DNA of 64,000 nucleotides, taken from the NCBI GenBank assembly GCA_036496265.1, contig DASXLL010000319.1, positions 14,019-78,018 on the forward strand. Direction: 5' to 3'. Position numbers and translations under genes: made by a program. Positions within the stretch are counted from its first letter, which is position 1; each line of letters opens with the position of its first letter. The notes beneath the pieces were generated by a model. The model was given only the letters and a program-made list of their open reading frames with translations. It did no database searches and had not been told where the DNA came from. This DNA is from CAYLLN01 sp036496265. GTDB taxonomy: Bacteria; Planctomycetota; Planctomycetia; Pirellulales; Pirellulaceae. Below are positions 15,939-24,587 of this stretch, in pieces.

Positions 15939-18500
15939 ATGCTCACGCAAGGGCGCAACGGCGCAGAGAAGACAGACGGAGCGTTGCAGCATTCGTGCTC
16001 TGCACTTCCGCGCCTCTGCGTGAGATTAATTTCCGTATATATGGCGGCTGTCGTCTTGGCATGTGCTTACACGGCGATAGGTAGAGGTGCGACCGATGAT
16101 GGAACGCTAGCCAATTCTGATGCGGCGCTGCTGGCACGAATCGAGGTTTTTCCAGCGTCAATCAAGCTCTCCGGTCCTCGCAGCCGCTCTCAATTGATCG
16201 TGACCGGTCATTACGCCGACGGCACCGTGCGCGACCTGACCCGTGACTGCCAAATCGCGAGCACCGCCGATGAAATCGTCGCCATTGAAAACGCCGTCGC
16301 TTTGCCTCGCCGCGACGGAACCGCCCAAATCGCCGTTTTCGCCGCCGGTCGCGCCGCCGTCGTGCCCGTCGAGGTAACTGGCTACTCGCAACCGCAGCCC
16401 GTGTCCTTTGAATTCGAGACGCTGGCCGCGCTTTCCAAGCAAGGCTGCAACAGCGGCGCTTGCCACGGCTCGCCCAGTGGCAAAGGCGGCTTTCGCTTAT
16501 CACTGCGGGCTTTCGACACCGCCCTCGACAAGCTGACGCTCATACGCGAGGACCTCGGTCGCCGCACCAATCCGCTCGATCCGGATTCCAGCCTGCTTCT
16601 GAACAAGCCCCTGATGAAGCTGCCCCACGGCGGCGGCCTTAAGCTAACCAAACACGACCCGGCTTACGGCATCCTCCGCCAATGGATCGCTGAAGCGTGC
16701 CAACCCGACGCCGACGACGCCGACGACGCCGCCCGCTGCGTGCGAATTGAAGTCTCTCCGCGTTCCGGCCGACTGCTCAGATTCCCGCATACGCAACAGC
16801 AGCTCGCGGTGCTCGCCCATTTCGCCGACGGAACAATTCGCGACGTGACGCAGCTCGCCTGCTATTCCAGTTCCGATCCGGCCATTGCCGAGGTATCAGG
16901 GGGTGGCCTGGTGACCGGCAGCGAGCGCGGCGAAGCGGCGATCATTGTCCGCTACCTCGAGCACATTCAATCCTGCTCCCTGACGTTCGTCCGCGACATC
17001 CCAGGCTATCAATGGCCCAATCCGCCAGCCGCGAACTACATCGACGAGCTTGTTGACTCCAAGCTCAAGCAGCTTCAGTATCTGCCCTCGGGCCTGGTCA
17101 GCGACGATGAATTCCTCCGCCGCGTGTACCTCGATGTGATCGGCGAGCTGCCGACAATCGAGGAAACGAAGGTCTTTTTGGCCGACTCGGCGAAGGATAA
17201 ACGCTCCCGGCTGATCGACGAGCTGTTGGAGCGGCCCGAACATGCCAAATTCTGGGCTCTTAAATGGGGCGATTTGCTGCGCCTGACCAGCACGCAAGTC
17301 GGCAGCGGCGGCGTCTTCAAATATCACCGCTGGCTCGAGCGCTCTTTCGCCGACAACATGCCCTACGACCAGTTCGCTCGCGAGCTGCTCTCCTCCAGCG
17401 GCAGCACGCTCGCCCATCCCACGGCCAATTTCTATCGCACCTCGACCGACACCCAGGACAGCGTCGAATCGATCTCGCAGCTCTTCCTCGGCGCTCGCGT
17501 CCAATGCGCTAAATGCCATAACCATCCGTTCGAAAAATGGACGCAGGACAATTACTTCGGCCTCGCCGCCTTCTTCAACCGCGTCCAGCGCAAGAAATCG
17601 CCCCGCGGCGATGAGACGCTGATTTACATCGCCCAAAGCGGCGAAGTCACGCAGCCGCGAACCGGCAAGCAGATGAAGCCCTGGCTCCCGGAAAAAGGCG
17701 AGGTGGACGCGCCGCAAACCGGCGACCGGCGCCAGCCGTTCATCGATTGGCTCACATCCAAAGACAACACCCTCTTTGCCAAAGTCGAAGCCAATCGCAT
17801 TTGGTCCTTCGTCATGGGCCGGGGCATCGTCGATCCGCCCGACGACTTCCGCGAGTCGAATCCGCCCAGCAACGCGGCCCTGCTGGAAGCACTGGCTAAT
17901 GACTTCCGCGACCACGGCTTCGACCGCCAGCACCTGCTCCGGGTCATTCTGAACAGTCGCACGTATCAAGCCGACTTCCGCCCCGCCGAAGGCAGCCAGG
18001 ACGAAACCAAATACTTCTCGCACTATCAGCCGCGTCTGCTTTCAGCCGAACAGCTCTTAGACGCCATCTGCGCGGTGACCGATTTGCCCGAGTCATTCAG
18101 CGGGCTGCCCGCCGACATGAAAGCGACGCAGCTACCCGCGCCGGACCTGGCCAAGAACGACTTCTTAAAAATCTTCGGCCAGCCGGAGCGCCAATCGGTC
18201 TGCGCCTGCGAGCGCACCAGCGACTCCAACCTCGGCATGGCGATCCAGTTCTTCAACGGCCCACTCATCCACGGCAAGCTCCGCGACGAACACAACCGCT
18301 TCCGCAAGCTGCTCACCACCAAAACGCAGCCGGAAGAAATCGTCCGCCAACTCTACCTCGCCGCCGTCTGCCGCGAACCGAACGCCAACGAGCTAAAAGC
18401 CAGCCTCGCCCACCTCGCGAACAAAAAAGACGAAGTAACCGCCTTCGAAGACATCGCCTGGGCCATTTTGAACACCAATGAGTTCCTCTTTCAACACTAA
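15939..18500 (+). CDS. DUF1549/DUF1553 planctomycete cytochrome-like exported protein
   Basis: Large exported protein of the PSCyt2/PSD1 family, with role unproven but typical of planctomycetes. Order: signal or anchor (MAAVVLACAYTAIG), Big_2-like domain (IEVFPASIKLSG...HYADGTVRDLTRDC), an N-terminal CNSGACHGSPSG site, a second Big_2-like domain, DUF1549 with AKFWALKWGDLLRL and a haem-type CAKCHNHPFEKW, then DUF1553 to the end (RQPFIDWLTSKDN, ANRIWSFVMGRGIVDPPDDF). The first site is C-x4-CH, the second classical C-x2-CH. Three starts are possible: GTG 15912 (overlapping the upstream gene), ATG 15939, and ATG 16041 directly at the hydrophobic segment. If 16041 is right, the 15942-16024 repeat is leader rather than coding. 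The gene follows the PPC gene by 4 bp if 15939 is used. Confidence 0.9.
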   Translation: MLTQGRNGAEKTDGALQHSCSALPRLCVRLISVYMAAVVLACAYTAIGRGATDDGTLANSDAALLARIEVFPASIKLSGPRSRSQLIVTGHYADGTVRDLTRDCQIASTADEIVAIENAVALPRRDGTAQIAVFAAGRAAVVPVEVTGYSQPQPVSFEFETLAALSKQGCNSGACHGSPSGKGGFRLSLRAFDTALDKLTLIREDLGRRTNPLDPDSSLLLNKPLMKLPHGGGLKLTKHDPAYGILRQWIAEACQPDADDADDAARCVRIEVSPRSGRLLRFPHTQQQLAVLAHFADGTIRDVTQLACYSSSDPAIAEVSGGGLVTGSERGEAAIIVRYLEHIQSCSLTFVRDIPGYQWPNPPAANYIDELVDSKLKQLQYLPSGLVSDDEFLRRVYLDVIGELPTIEETKVFLADSAKDKRSRLIDELLERPEHAKFWALKWGDLLRLTSTQVGSGGVFKYHRWLERSFADNMPYDQFARELLSSSGSTLAHPTANFYRTSTDTQDSVESISQLFLGARVQCAKCHNHPFEKWTQDNYFGLAAFFNRVQRKKSPRGDETLIYIAQSGEVTQPRTGKQMKPWLPEKGEVDAPQTGDRRQPFIDWLTSKDNTLFAKVEANRIWSFVMGRGIVDPPDDFRESNPPSNAALLEALANDFRDHGFDRQHLLRVILNSRTYQADFRPAEGSQDETKYFSHYQPRLLSAEQLLDAICAVTDLPESFSGLPADMKATQLPAPDLAKNDFLKIFGQPERQSVCACERTSDSNLGMAIQFFNGPLIHGKLRDEHNRFRKLLTTKTQPEEIVRQLYLAAVCREPNANELKASLAHLANKKDEVTAFEDIAWAILNTNEFLFQH
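15942..16024. repeat. CGCAAGGGCGCAA-type inverted repeat between two genes
   Basis: Left arm CTCACGCAAGGGCGCAACGG with CGCAGAG (15942-15968) and right arm CTCTGCACTTCCGCGCCTCT with GCGTGAG (15998-16024) match at about 20 of 27 positions as an inverted repeat. It separates the PPC and DUF1549 genes and falls either in the leader or in the first codons of the latter, depending on the start used. A related unit recurs at 18563-18650. Confidence 0.75.
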
Positions 18501-18507
18501 GAAATTA

Positions 18508-18536
18508 GCCGCGGATGAACGCGGATGACACGGATC
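18508..18536. repeat. GCGGATGAACGCGGATGACACGG-type repeat
   Basis: GCCGCGGATGAACGCGGATG and the adjoining ACACGGATC form a short quasi-direct repeat in the 46-bp gap between the DUF1549/DUF1553 gene and the WD40 gene. It is a third, unrelated unit within 2.7 kb. Confidence 0.7.
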
Positions 18537-18546
18537 GGAGCAGTGA

Positions 18547-19953
18547 ATGACTGGTATTCAATACAGAGGCACGGAGGATACAGAGACACAGAGGATAACT
18601 AGAACATTCGTTCTTTGCGCCTTCGCGTCCCTTTGCGCCTTTGCGTTAAATGCGCACAATGTTCGCGGCGAGGAAAAGGTGAGCTTGAAGCGCGACATTG
18701 CGCCGCTGTTGCTTAATAATTGTTTAGCATGCCACGGACCCAAAAAAGCCGAAGGCGGCTACCGGATTGACACGTTCGAGCGACTCAAATCTGCCGGCGA
18801 CTCATCGCAAGAAGGCTTCCTCGCCAAGGACCTCGACGGCAGCGAGGCATTTCGCCGTATCACTTCGACCGACGTGAAGGAACGCATGCCCCTGGAAGGC
18901 GATCCGCTGCCGGCTGACGATGTCGCCAAGCTGAAAAAATGGATCGAAAGCGGCTTACCATTCGACGGCCCCGACTTCAAAGCGCCTCTCGCCTCATACA
19001 TTCCACCGCCGACGCATCCATCACCGCCCGAACACTATCGCGCCACGATGCCGATCACTGCGGTCGCCTTCAGCCCCGACGGCTCACAAGTTTTCGTCGG
19101 CGGATATCACGAGTTGACCGCCTGGAATGTTAGCGACGGCAAGCTCGCTCGCCGTATTCCGGGAATCGGCCAGCGGACCTATGCCATCCAGTTCAGTCCC
19201 GACGGCAACCTCATCGCGGTCGCCTGCGGCACGCCTGGCAAGCACGGCGAAGTCCGCCTGCTGAAGCCCTATTCCGGCGAGCTGGTTGGCGTCCTCAGCA
19301 TGACCAGCGATGTCGTCTTTGACTGTGCCTTCAGCCCCAAGGGCGAGCGCCTCGCCACCGCAGCGGCCGACGGAGTCATCCGCGTCTTCGACGTGACGAG
19401 CGGCGGCGAGCAGCTCACGATCACCAGCCACAGCGACTGGGTCTTCGCCGTCGCCTGGAACGCCGAGGGCTCACAACTCGCCAGCGCCAGTCGCGATAAG
19501 ACCGCGAAAGTCTTCGACGTCAAAACGGGCGAACTCTTGATCACGTACAACGGTCACAATCAGCCCGTCCGCGGCGTTCTGTTTCATCCGGACGGTAAGC
19601 AAGTCTATTCCGCCGGCAGCGATAGCAAGCTCCACCGCTGGACGATCGCCGACGGCAAAAAAGCCGCCGATGCCAGCCTCGGCGGCGAAGCCTACAAGCT
19701 CACCCCCGGCGGCGATACATTCTTCGCTTCTTCGGCCGACAACAAAGTCCGCCAATTCAACGCCGCCGACCAAAAGCAACTCCGCGAATTCATCGGCGCC
19801 AAAGATTGGGTTCTCTCCACCGCCTACCACGCCCCCACCAATCGCCTCACCGGCGGCGCCTTCAACGGACAGGTCTTTGTCTGGAACGCAGCCGACGGCG
19901 CCGTCGTCACTTCATTTATCGCCGCGCCGGGATATCTGCCGGAACACAAGTGA
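18547..19953 (+). CDS. Exported haem-c (planctomycete type) / WD40-repeat protein
   Basis: 468 residues. The N-terminal domain is a planctomycete-type cytochrome c (PSCyt1): VSLKRDIAPLLLNNCLACHG gives the CxxCH haem site, followed by KAEGGYRIDTFERLKSAG and RMPLEGDPLPADDVAKLKKW, which supplies the distal Met region. Residues 165-465 form about seven WD40 blades with repeated FSPDG and SASRDKTAKVFD-type ends. The protein likely sits in the periplasmic space and may dock with the DUF1549/DUF1553 protein encoded 46 bp upstream. The signal peptide core (VLCAFASLCAFAL) is translated from the low-complexity repeat CTTTGCGCCTTCGCGTCCCT and neighbours. That is unusual, but both hydrophobic core and cleavage-like region are usable. 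Confidence 0.9.
   Translation: MTGIQYRGTEDTETQRITRTFVLCAFASLCAFALNAHNVRGEEKVSLKRDIAPLLLNNCLACHGPKKAEGGYRIDTFERLKSAGDSSQEGFLAKDLDGSEAFRRITSTDVKERMPLEGDPLPADDVAKLKKWIESGLPFDGPDFKAPLASYIPPPTHPSPPEHYRATMPITAVAFSPDGSQVFVGGYHELTAWNVSDGKLARRIPGIGQRTYAIQFSPDGNLIAVACGTPGKHGEVRLLKPYSGELVGVLSMTSDVVFDCAFSPKGERLATAAADGVIRVFDVTSGGEQLTITSHSDWVFAVAWNAEGSQLASASRDKTAKVFDVKTGELLITYNGHNQPVRGVLFHPDGKQVYSAGSDSKLHRWTIADGKKAADASLGGEAYKLTPGGDTFFASSADNKVRQFNAADQKQLREFIGAKDWVLSTAYHAPTNRLTGGAFNGQVFVWNAADGAVVTSFIAAPGYLPEHK
18563..18650. repeat. CACAGAGG / CTTTGCGCC-type repeat inside a signal-peptide region
   Basis: CAGAGGCACGGAGGATACAG then AGACACAGAGG (left part) and CTTTGCGCCTTCGCGTCCCT then TTGCGCCTTTGCGTTAA (right part, from 18613) lie in the first 35 codons of the haem-c/WD40 gene. 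The right part has the same flavour as the repeat at 15942-16024. Confidence 0.75.
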
Positions 19954-19997
19954 TCGCTGTAGAATGCTGAGACTCGAAACTCGATCTGGATCCAGCG

Positions 19998-20231
19998 ATG
20001 TCTCGCCAAACCGTCGAAGAGCGCCTCTCCGCGTTGGAATCGCACGTTGCCAAGCTAGAAGCAGTCGTGCGCGGAGCGAAGCGTCCGGGAAAAGACTGGC
20101 GCAAGACGATCGGTGCGTTCACCGATGACCCCGGCATGCAGCAGATTCTGAAAGATGCCATGCAATTGCGCGACGAGGATCGAAAAAAGGCGCGCCAAAA
20201 GCAACCGACAAAGCGAAAACGTAACGGATGA
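19998..20231 (+). CDS. Antitoxin partner of a PIN-domain toxin
   Basis: 77 residues. An N-terminal coiled coil (VEERLSALESHVAKLEAVV) is followed by KDWRKTIGAFTDDPGMQQILKD, the short hydrophobic motif by which this class of antitoxin is thought to block PIN active sites, and a strongly basic tail (RKKARQKQPTKRKRNG). No AbrB, RHH or Phd DNA-binding fold is visible, so autoregulation may depend on the coiled coil or be absent. The stop overlaps the toxin's ATG by 4 nt (ATGA), as expected for a toxin-antitoxin operon. Family assignment is by pattern and context. Confidence 0.75.
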   Translation: MSRQTVEERLSALESHVAKLEAVVRGAKRPGKDWRKTIGAFTDDPGMQQILKDAMQLRDEDRKKARQKQPTKRKRNG

Positions 20232-20659
20232 TCCTTTTAGACACGGATCACTTTTCGGTTTTGACTGACGCACGTCACGCGTTGCATGATTCGTTGATGT
20301 CGCGGCTGGAAGCAAGCAACGAGTCGTTGGCGATTCCCATCGTATCCGTCGAGGAGCAACTCCGCGCATGGCTTGCTCAAGTTCGCCGGCTGCCAGACGT
20401 TGAAAAACAAATCTTTCCGTACGACCGGTTGATTCGACTGCTTGACACGTTCTCCGCTTGGGATATCGCCCGGTGGAGCGAACCGGCCGCCGTCGAATTC
20501 AAGCGATTACGCAAACAACGCGTGCGAATCGGCACCCAAGACCTCAAGATCGCCGCCATTTCGATCGCCAACGACGCGCTGCTGCTCTCAGCAAATCTGC
20601 ATGACTTCAAGCAAGTGCCAGGGCTGCGCGTCGAAGATTGGCTGTATGCTAAATCATGA
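20228..20659 (+). CDS. PIN-domain (VapC-type) ribonuclease toxin
   Basis: 143 residues. The fold begins MILLDTDHFSVLT, with the first acidic residue Asp5 or Asp7; the central Glu lies in PIVSVEEQLRAWL; the C-terminal Asp pair lies in IGTQDLKIAAISIANDALLL and SANLHDFKQVPGL. These match the metal-binding set of PIN nucleases that cut tRNA or rRNA. It overlaps the antitoxin stop by 4 nt. The neighbours are housekeeping or surface genes, so this is an isolated chromosomal module. Target RNA cannot be predicted. Confidence 0.88.
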   Translation: MILLDTDHFSVLTDARHALHDSLMSRLEASNESLAIPIVSVEEQLRAWLAQVRRLPDVEKQIFPYDRLIRLLDTFSAWDIARWSEPAAVEFKRLRKQRVRIGTQDLKIAAISIANDALLLSANLHDFKQVPGLRVEDWLYAKS

Positions 20660-20686
20660 CATTCATTGCCTCATACGAATGCCGTA

Positions 20687-21205
20687 ATGCGTTACTCATT
20701 GCGCACACTCCTGATCATCTTGGCGGTATTGCCGGCGATTGCTGCGTTCGTTTATTGGAGGAACTATCCCCAGTTATCTCGAGCCGAACAGATTCAAATT
20801 TGTAATGCGGTTCTGAATGACCTTTTGAATAACCCAGAGCTAACTGACTCTCGCGATTTCTATGGAACCCTCGGCGATAAACAATTTGCACTCGTGTCGT
20901 ACTTGGAATCGGGTTGCAGATGGCCATCGTGGTTTGAACCATCATTTTCCGGCTACAAGTGCCACCGATTCGACGAAAACTCTGTCGTAAATCACAGTGA
21001 TCCGCGGATGTTGGGATTTCGTTTGGATAAATTCAGGCCCTTGGAGAAAATCGACGGGTTATTTGACGGGCAAATAATCGTAACCATCACGAATGCCGGT
21101 GGATCAGGCAATGGTGGTGTCATTGGAGGTTGCAACTTTTATTTTGCGGCCGAACGGCGCGACGGTCGCTGGGGGATCAAATTCCACGGCGCGCTCGATC
21201 CCTAA
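20687..21205 (+). CDS. Membrane-anchored small protein with planctomycete MRYSLRTLL signature
   Basis: From the ATG at 20687 it has 172 residues. The start MRYSLRTLLIILAVLPAIAA is a signature N-terminal anchor found on many otherwise unrelated planctomycete proteins. The soluble part has three cysteines (GCRWP, KCHRF, GGCNFYF) and a glycine-rich turn (NAGGSGNGGVIGGC). No catalytic pattern is recognisable. The stop overlaps the stop of the convergent decarboxylase gene by 3-4 bp, so the two transcripts must be antisense at their ends. An ATG at 20666 would add seven residues before the signature and is less likely. Confidence 0.65.
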   Translation: MRYSLRTLLIILAVLPAIAAFVYWRNYPQLSRAEQIQICNAVLNDLLNNPELTDSRDFYGTLGDKQFALVSYLESGCRWPSWFEPSFSGYKCHRFDENSVVNHSDPRMLGFRLDKFRPLEKIDGLFDGQIIVTITNAGGSGNGGVIGGCNFYFAAERRDGRWGIKFHGALDP

Positions 21206-22914
21206 AGGCCCCCCGCCACCCGCTTACTCAGCCTCGCCGTCAACCGCTTCAGCGCGTCGCTGGCGTCTTTGAGCGGAATATGGGCCTGAATCAGGCTCAT
21301 GCCGCGGCGGTCGTTCCAGGCGGCGGTAATCGCGCGGTCGAACTCGGCCTCGGTGCGAACTTCGTAGCCGGTGCCGCCGCCGAGCAGATCGGGCAGCTTG
21401 TGATATTTCCACGGATGAATGTCGTTGTAGTGCCAGTCGCCGGCGTGCAGGAAGCGTTCGGTGCCGTAGCCGCGGTTGTCGAGGACGATGACGATGGGGG
21501 CGAGGCCGCGGCGTACAGCGGTCGAAAGTTCTAGGCCCGTCATCTGAAACGCGCCGTCGCCGACAATAACGAGAACGCGCGATTCGGGACGCGCTGTGAG
21601 CGCGCCGATGGCGGCCGGAACGGAAAATCCCATCGACGTGTAATACGCAGGGCTGATGAACTCGGTCCGCTCGTGCGTCGTCAGCTCGCTGGCCGAGAAG
21701 AGTGAATCGCCAATGTCGGCAATCACGATGGTTTGATCGTCAATCTGCTCGTCGAGGCGATCTATGATCCGCCGCACGGTCAGCGGAGCGTCGGGCTTCA
21801 GCTCATACTTCGGCCGCGGCGGATTCAAGTCTGCCGGAATCGGCCGCTGAGTAACCGACAGCTCGCGGCTCGACAATTTCTCCAGAAACGTCTCGAGCGG
21901 CACCTGGTGATAGTGATGATGCCGGATTCTTAGTTGCTCGCTCGTCACATACATGCACCGCGCCGGATCGAGATTCGCCGTGAAAATGCCGAGATTCAGA
22001 TCCGTCATGAACGTGCCGAGGAGCAGCACGCAATCGCTCTCCTCCACGAACTGCGTCACCTCGGCCCGCCCCATCGCTCCTTCATACAGGCCGATGAACA
22101 GCGGATGCTTCTCCGGGATCACGCTCTTGCCCAAAATCGTCGTCGCAATCGGAATTCTGTACTTCTCGGCGAATGCGATCACTTTGTCTTGCAACCCAAA
22201 GCGATGAATCTCCACGCCCGCGATGATCACCGGCTGCTTTGCCTTTGACAAAAGCAAGGCTGATTCTTCGACGGCTTCTTCCGCGGCTAGTAAATCGTCT
22301 TCGTGCGTGGCCTGGTGATAGGTATGCACGATCTGCGGCACGATCTCGACCTGATCGCGCGGGATTTCGATATAGCCCGGCCGCTTGTACCGCACCACCG
22401 TGTCCAGCACGCGGTCGATCTCGCGAAACGCCACCGCCGGATCGATCAACTCCGTCGTCGCCACGCACAGCTTCTCGAATACCTCCAGCTGCGTCCGAAA
22501 ATCGCGCACCTTGTGATGCAAGAGCGGATTGTTCACGCGCTCCGCTAATCCCGGCGCGCCGCTAATGACGACGACCGGCGATTTTTCGGCATATGCCCCG
22601 GCGATCGAGTTACAAACCGACAACCCACCGACGCAATACGTCACGCACACGGCTCCGAGGCCGTTGATCCGCGCATACGCATCCGCCGCAAACCCCGCGC
22701 AGTCCTCCCGCGTGCAGCCGACGACCTCAATCGGACTTTTTTCCAGCTGGCCGTAAAACGTGAGGATGTAATCACCCGGAATGCCGAAGACGTGCTGGAG
22801 GCCATAGTCCTGCAGCCGGCGAATTAGATACTGGCCGATCGACAACGGTTTTGTCGTCCGCGGCGATTGATTCGTCGGCGGGACGGACGCCGGGATCGTT
22901 TCGATTCGCGACAT
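21202..22914 (-). CDS. ThDP-dependent 2-oxoacid decarboxylase (pyruvate/indolepyruvate type)
   Basis: Non-oxidative decarboxylation of a 2-oxoacid to an aldehyde, cytoplasmic. From the ATG at 22912-22914 the protein has 570 residues, the family's length; the upstream frame to 23394 is not conserved. The catalytic Glu is in CTREDCAGFAADAYARI (Glu70). The paired His of decarboxylases is seen in NNPLLHHKVRDF, which separates it from acetolactate synthases. The ThDP motif is GDGAFQMTGLELS through VIVLDNRGYG. Substrate could be pyruvate, phenylpyruvate or indolepyruvate. The gap to the divergent nucleotidyltransferase gene (282 bp) must hold both promoters. Confidence 0.93.
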   Translation of the reverse strand: MSRIETIPASVPPTNQSPRTTKPLSIGQYLIRRLQDYGLQHVFGIPGDYILTFYGQLEKSPIEVVGCTREDCAGFAADAYARINGLGAVCVTYCVGGLSVCNSIAGAYAEKSPVVVISGAPGLAERVNNPLLHHKVRDFRTQLEVFEKLCVATTELIDPAVAFREIDRVLDTVVRYKRPGYIEIPRDQVEIVPQIVHTYHQATHEDDLLAAEEAVEESALLLSKAKQPVIIAGVEIHRFGLQDKVIAFAEKYRIPIATTILGKSVIPEKHPLFIGLYEGAMGRAEVTQFVEESDCVLLLGTFMTDLNLGIFTANLDPARCMYVTSEQLRIRHHHYHQVPLETFLEKLSSRELSVTQRPIPADLNPPRPKYELKPDAPLTVRRIIDRLDEQIDDQTIVIADIGDSLFSASELTTHERTEFISPAYYTSMGFSVPAAIGALTARPESRVLVIVGDGAFQMTGLELSTAVRRGLAPIVIVLDNRGYGTERFLHAGDWHYNDIHPWKYHKLPDLLGGGTGYEVRTEAEFDRAITAAWNDRRGMSLIQAHIPLKDASDALKRLTARLSKRVAGGL

Positions 22915-23196
22915 AGCGATGTCCTTCGCTGAAAAAGCGCGCTTAAGCCAGTCGGCGCAGCAAACGCGGGCCCATCGGCGCAACATCTGCCGCTCGCCAC
23001 AACAAGAATACGCGATCAACCAGTACCCGGCAGCGGAAATCCAAAACCCCCGCAAAATCTCAACTAGCCGGCCAAAGACACTTGGCATAAACCATTGTCG
23101 GGCAGTCATTTGCGCCGTAATTGACCGGACGATCCGCCTCTCCCATCTGCAGGTTTGCGATTGGTTCCGAGCCGGCCTGCGACCTAGACTTCCCTC

Positions 23197-24456
23197 ATGG
23201 AAATCGCTGTTTTCGAAGACGAGCAGGTCTCCCGGCTGTACCCCATCACCATCGGCCGGCCTGCCTACGCCGTCACCTGCGGCAGTTTCCGGCTTGTCGA
23301 TTGGCTCGCTACGCTTAGCCGCGACACTGGCGCGAGTCTCCGCGGCATCGTGCGTCCGCACCTGACCGCCATCCAACACCTCGACTATCCGCAATTCACC
23401 GCGCCGCCGAAATCAAACCGGCCAGTATTGTTGGTCAACGCACGAGTCGTGCCGTCGGTGCCGGCTTATCGAGCGCTCGCTCAATTGCTGAGCGAATCGC
23501 GCTCGGTCGCGGTCTATGAAAACGGCTCGCTGGCCGCCGCAGTCATTGGCCGGGATTTCCGGGAGACGCCGCCCGCTGATGATACTGTTGCCATGTGGTC
23601 CAACTTCACCACCGATATATTAACGAATCGCCTCCCCACGGCCGACCTTCGTCTGCCGCTCTTCGAATACCCCCACGACGTCGTCCGTCACAACCTCGCG
23701 ACGATCAACGACAGTCTCGAATTCCGCCTGAAAGATAATGGCGTCAAGGAAATCGCCCCCGGCGTCTTCGCCGCTCCCGGCGCGACGCTGGGCCAATACT
23801 GCGTGACCGACACGACCAAAGGTCCTGTCCTCCTCGACGAAGGCGCGACCGTCGGCCCGTACAGCCTGCTCCGCGGCCCGGCTTATCTCGGCCCCAAGTC
23901 GCGCGTCATTGAACACTCGGCCATCAAAGATGCCGTCTCGCTCAGCCACACGACGAAGATCGGCGGCGAAATCGAAGGCTCGATCGTCGAGCCCTACACC
24001 AACAAACAGCATCACGGCTTTCTCGGCCACAGCTACCTCGGCAGTTGGATCAATCTCGGCGCCGGCACCTCCAACAGCGACCTCAAAAACACCTACGGCA
24101 ACGTCAAGATGGAGTATCGCGGCGAGCAGGTCACCACCGGCATGCAATTCCTCGGCTGCATCCTGGGCGACTATGCCAAATCGGCAATCAACACGGGCAT
24201 CTTCACCGGCAAAACCATCGGCTGCTGCTCAATGCTTTACGGCTTCGTCACCACCAATGTTCCCAGCTTCGTCAATTATGCCCGCCTCTTCGGCCAAGTG
24301 ACCGAGCTGCCGCCCGAAGTCATGCTCGCCACCCAGCAGCGGATGTTCGCCCGCCGCAACGTCACCCAGCGCGACTGCGACATCGCACTCATCCACTCCA
24401 TGTACGATCTCACGCGGCATGAACGACAATTAGCCGGCGAGCCACTGGCACTCTGA
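23197..24456 (+). CDS. GlmU-like sugar nucleotidyltransferase with left-handed beta-helix
   Basis: 419 residues. The first ~180 form the degenerate nucleotidyltransferase N-domain seen in GlmU-like proteins of Bacteroidetes and planctomycetes (YPITIGRPAYAVTCGSFRL; LLVNARVVPS). Residues 195-395 are hexapeptide turns of a left-handed beta-helix, e.g. IAPGVFAAPGATLGQYC, GPVLLDEGATVGPYSLL, HGFLGHSYLGSWINLGAGT, MEYRGEQVTTGMQFLG. A role in activating an amino sugar for envelope glycans is likely. It is not the canonical GlmU, because the N-domain lacks a full LAAGxGTRM loop. The ATG at 23197 is the only sensible start. Confidence 0.88.
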   Translation: MEIAVFEDEQVSRLYPITIGRPAYAVTCGSFRLVDWLATLSRDTGASLRGIVRPHLTAIQHLDYPQFTAPPKSNRPVLLVNARVVPSVPAYRALAQLLSESRSVAVYENGSLAAAVIGRDFRETPPADDTVAMWSNFTTDILTNRLPTADLRLPLFEYPHDVVRHNLATINDSLEFRLKDNGVKEIAPGVFAAPGATLGQYCVTDTTKGPVLLDEGATVGPYSLLRGPAYLGPKSRVIEHSAIKDAVSLSHTTKIGGEIEGSIVEPYTNKQHHGFLGHSYLGSWINLGAGTSNSDLKNTYGNVKMEYRGEQVTTGMQFLGCILGDYAKSAINTGIFTGKTIGCCSMLYGFVTTNVPSFVNYARLFGQVTELPPEVMLATQQRMFARRNVTQRDCDIALIHSMYDLTRHERQLAGEPLAL

Positions 24457-24587
24457 AATTGCTCGGTTAGGACCTCGCCGGGCAGCAGCGCCAGTCCACC
24501 AAGGACTTGGCGTCGTTGTCTGGGCCATCGGATCCCCAATCGTTCGTCAATCGTCTCGTCATTTATCGTTAGTTCCAGCCGTGGCCG

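Noticed and set aside
22915..23394. N-terminal extension of the 2-oxoacid decarboxylase
   Set aside because: Runs across the divergent GlmU-like gene start; the enzyme's normal length begins at 22914.
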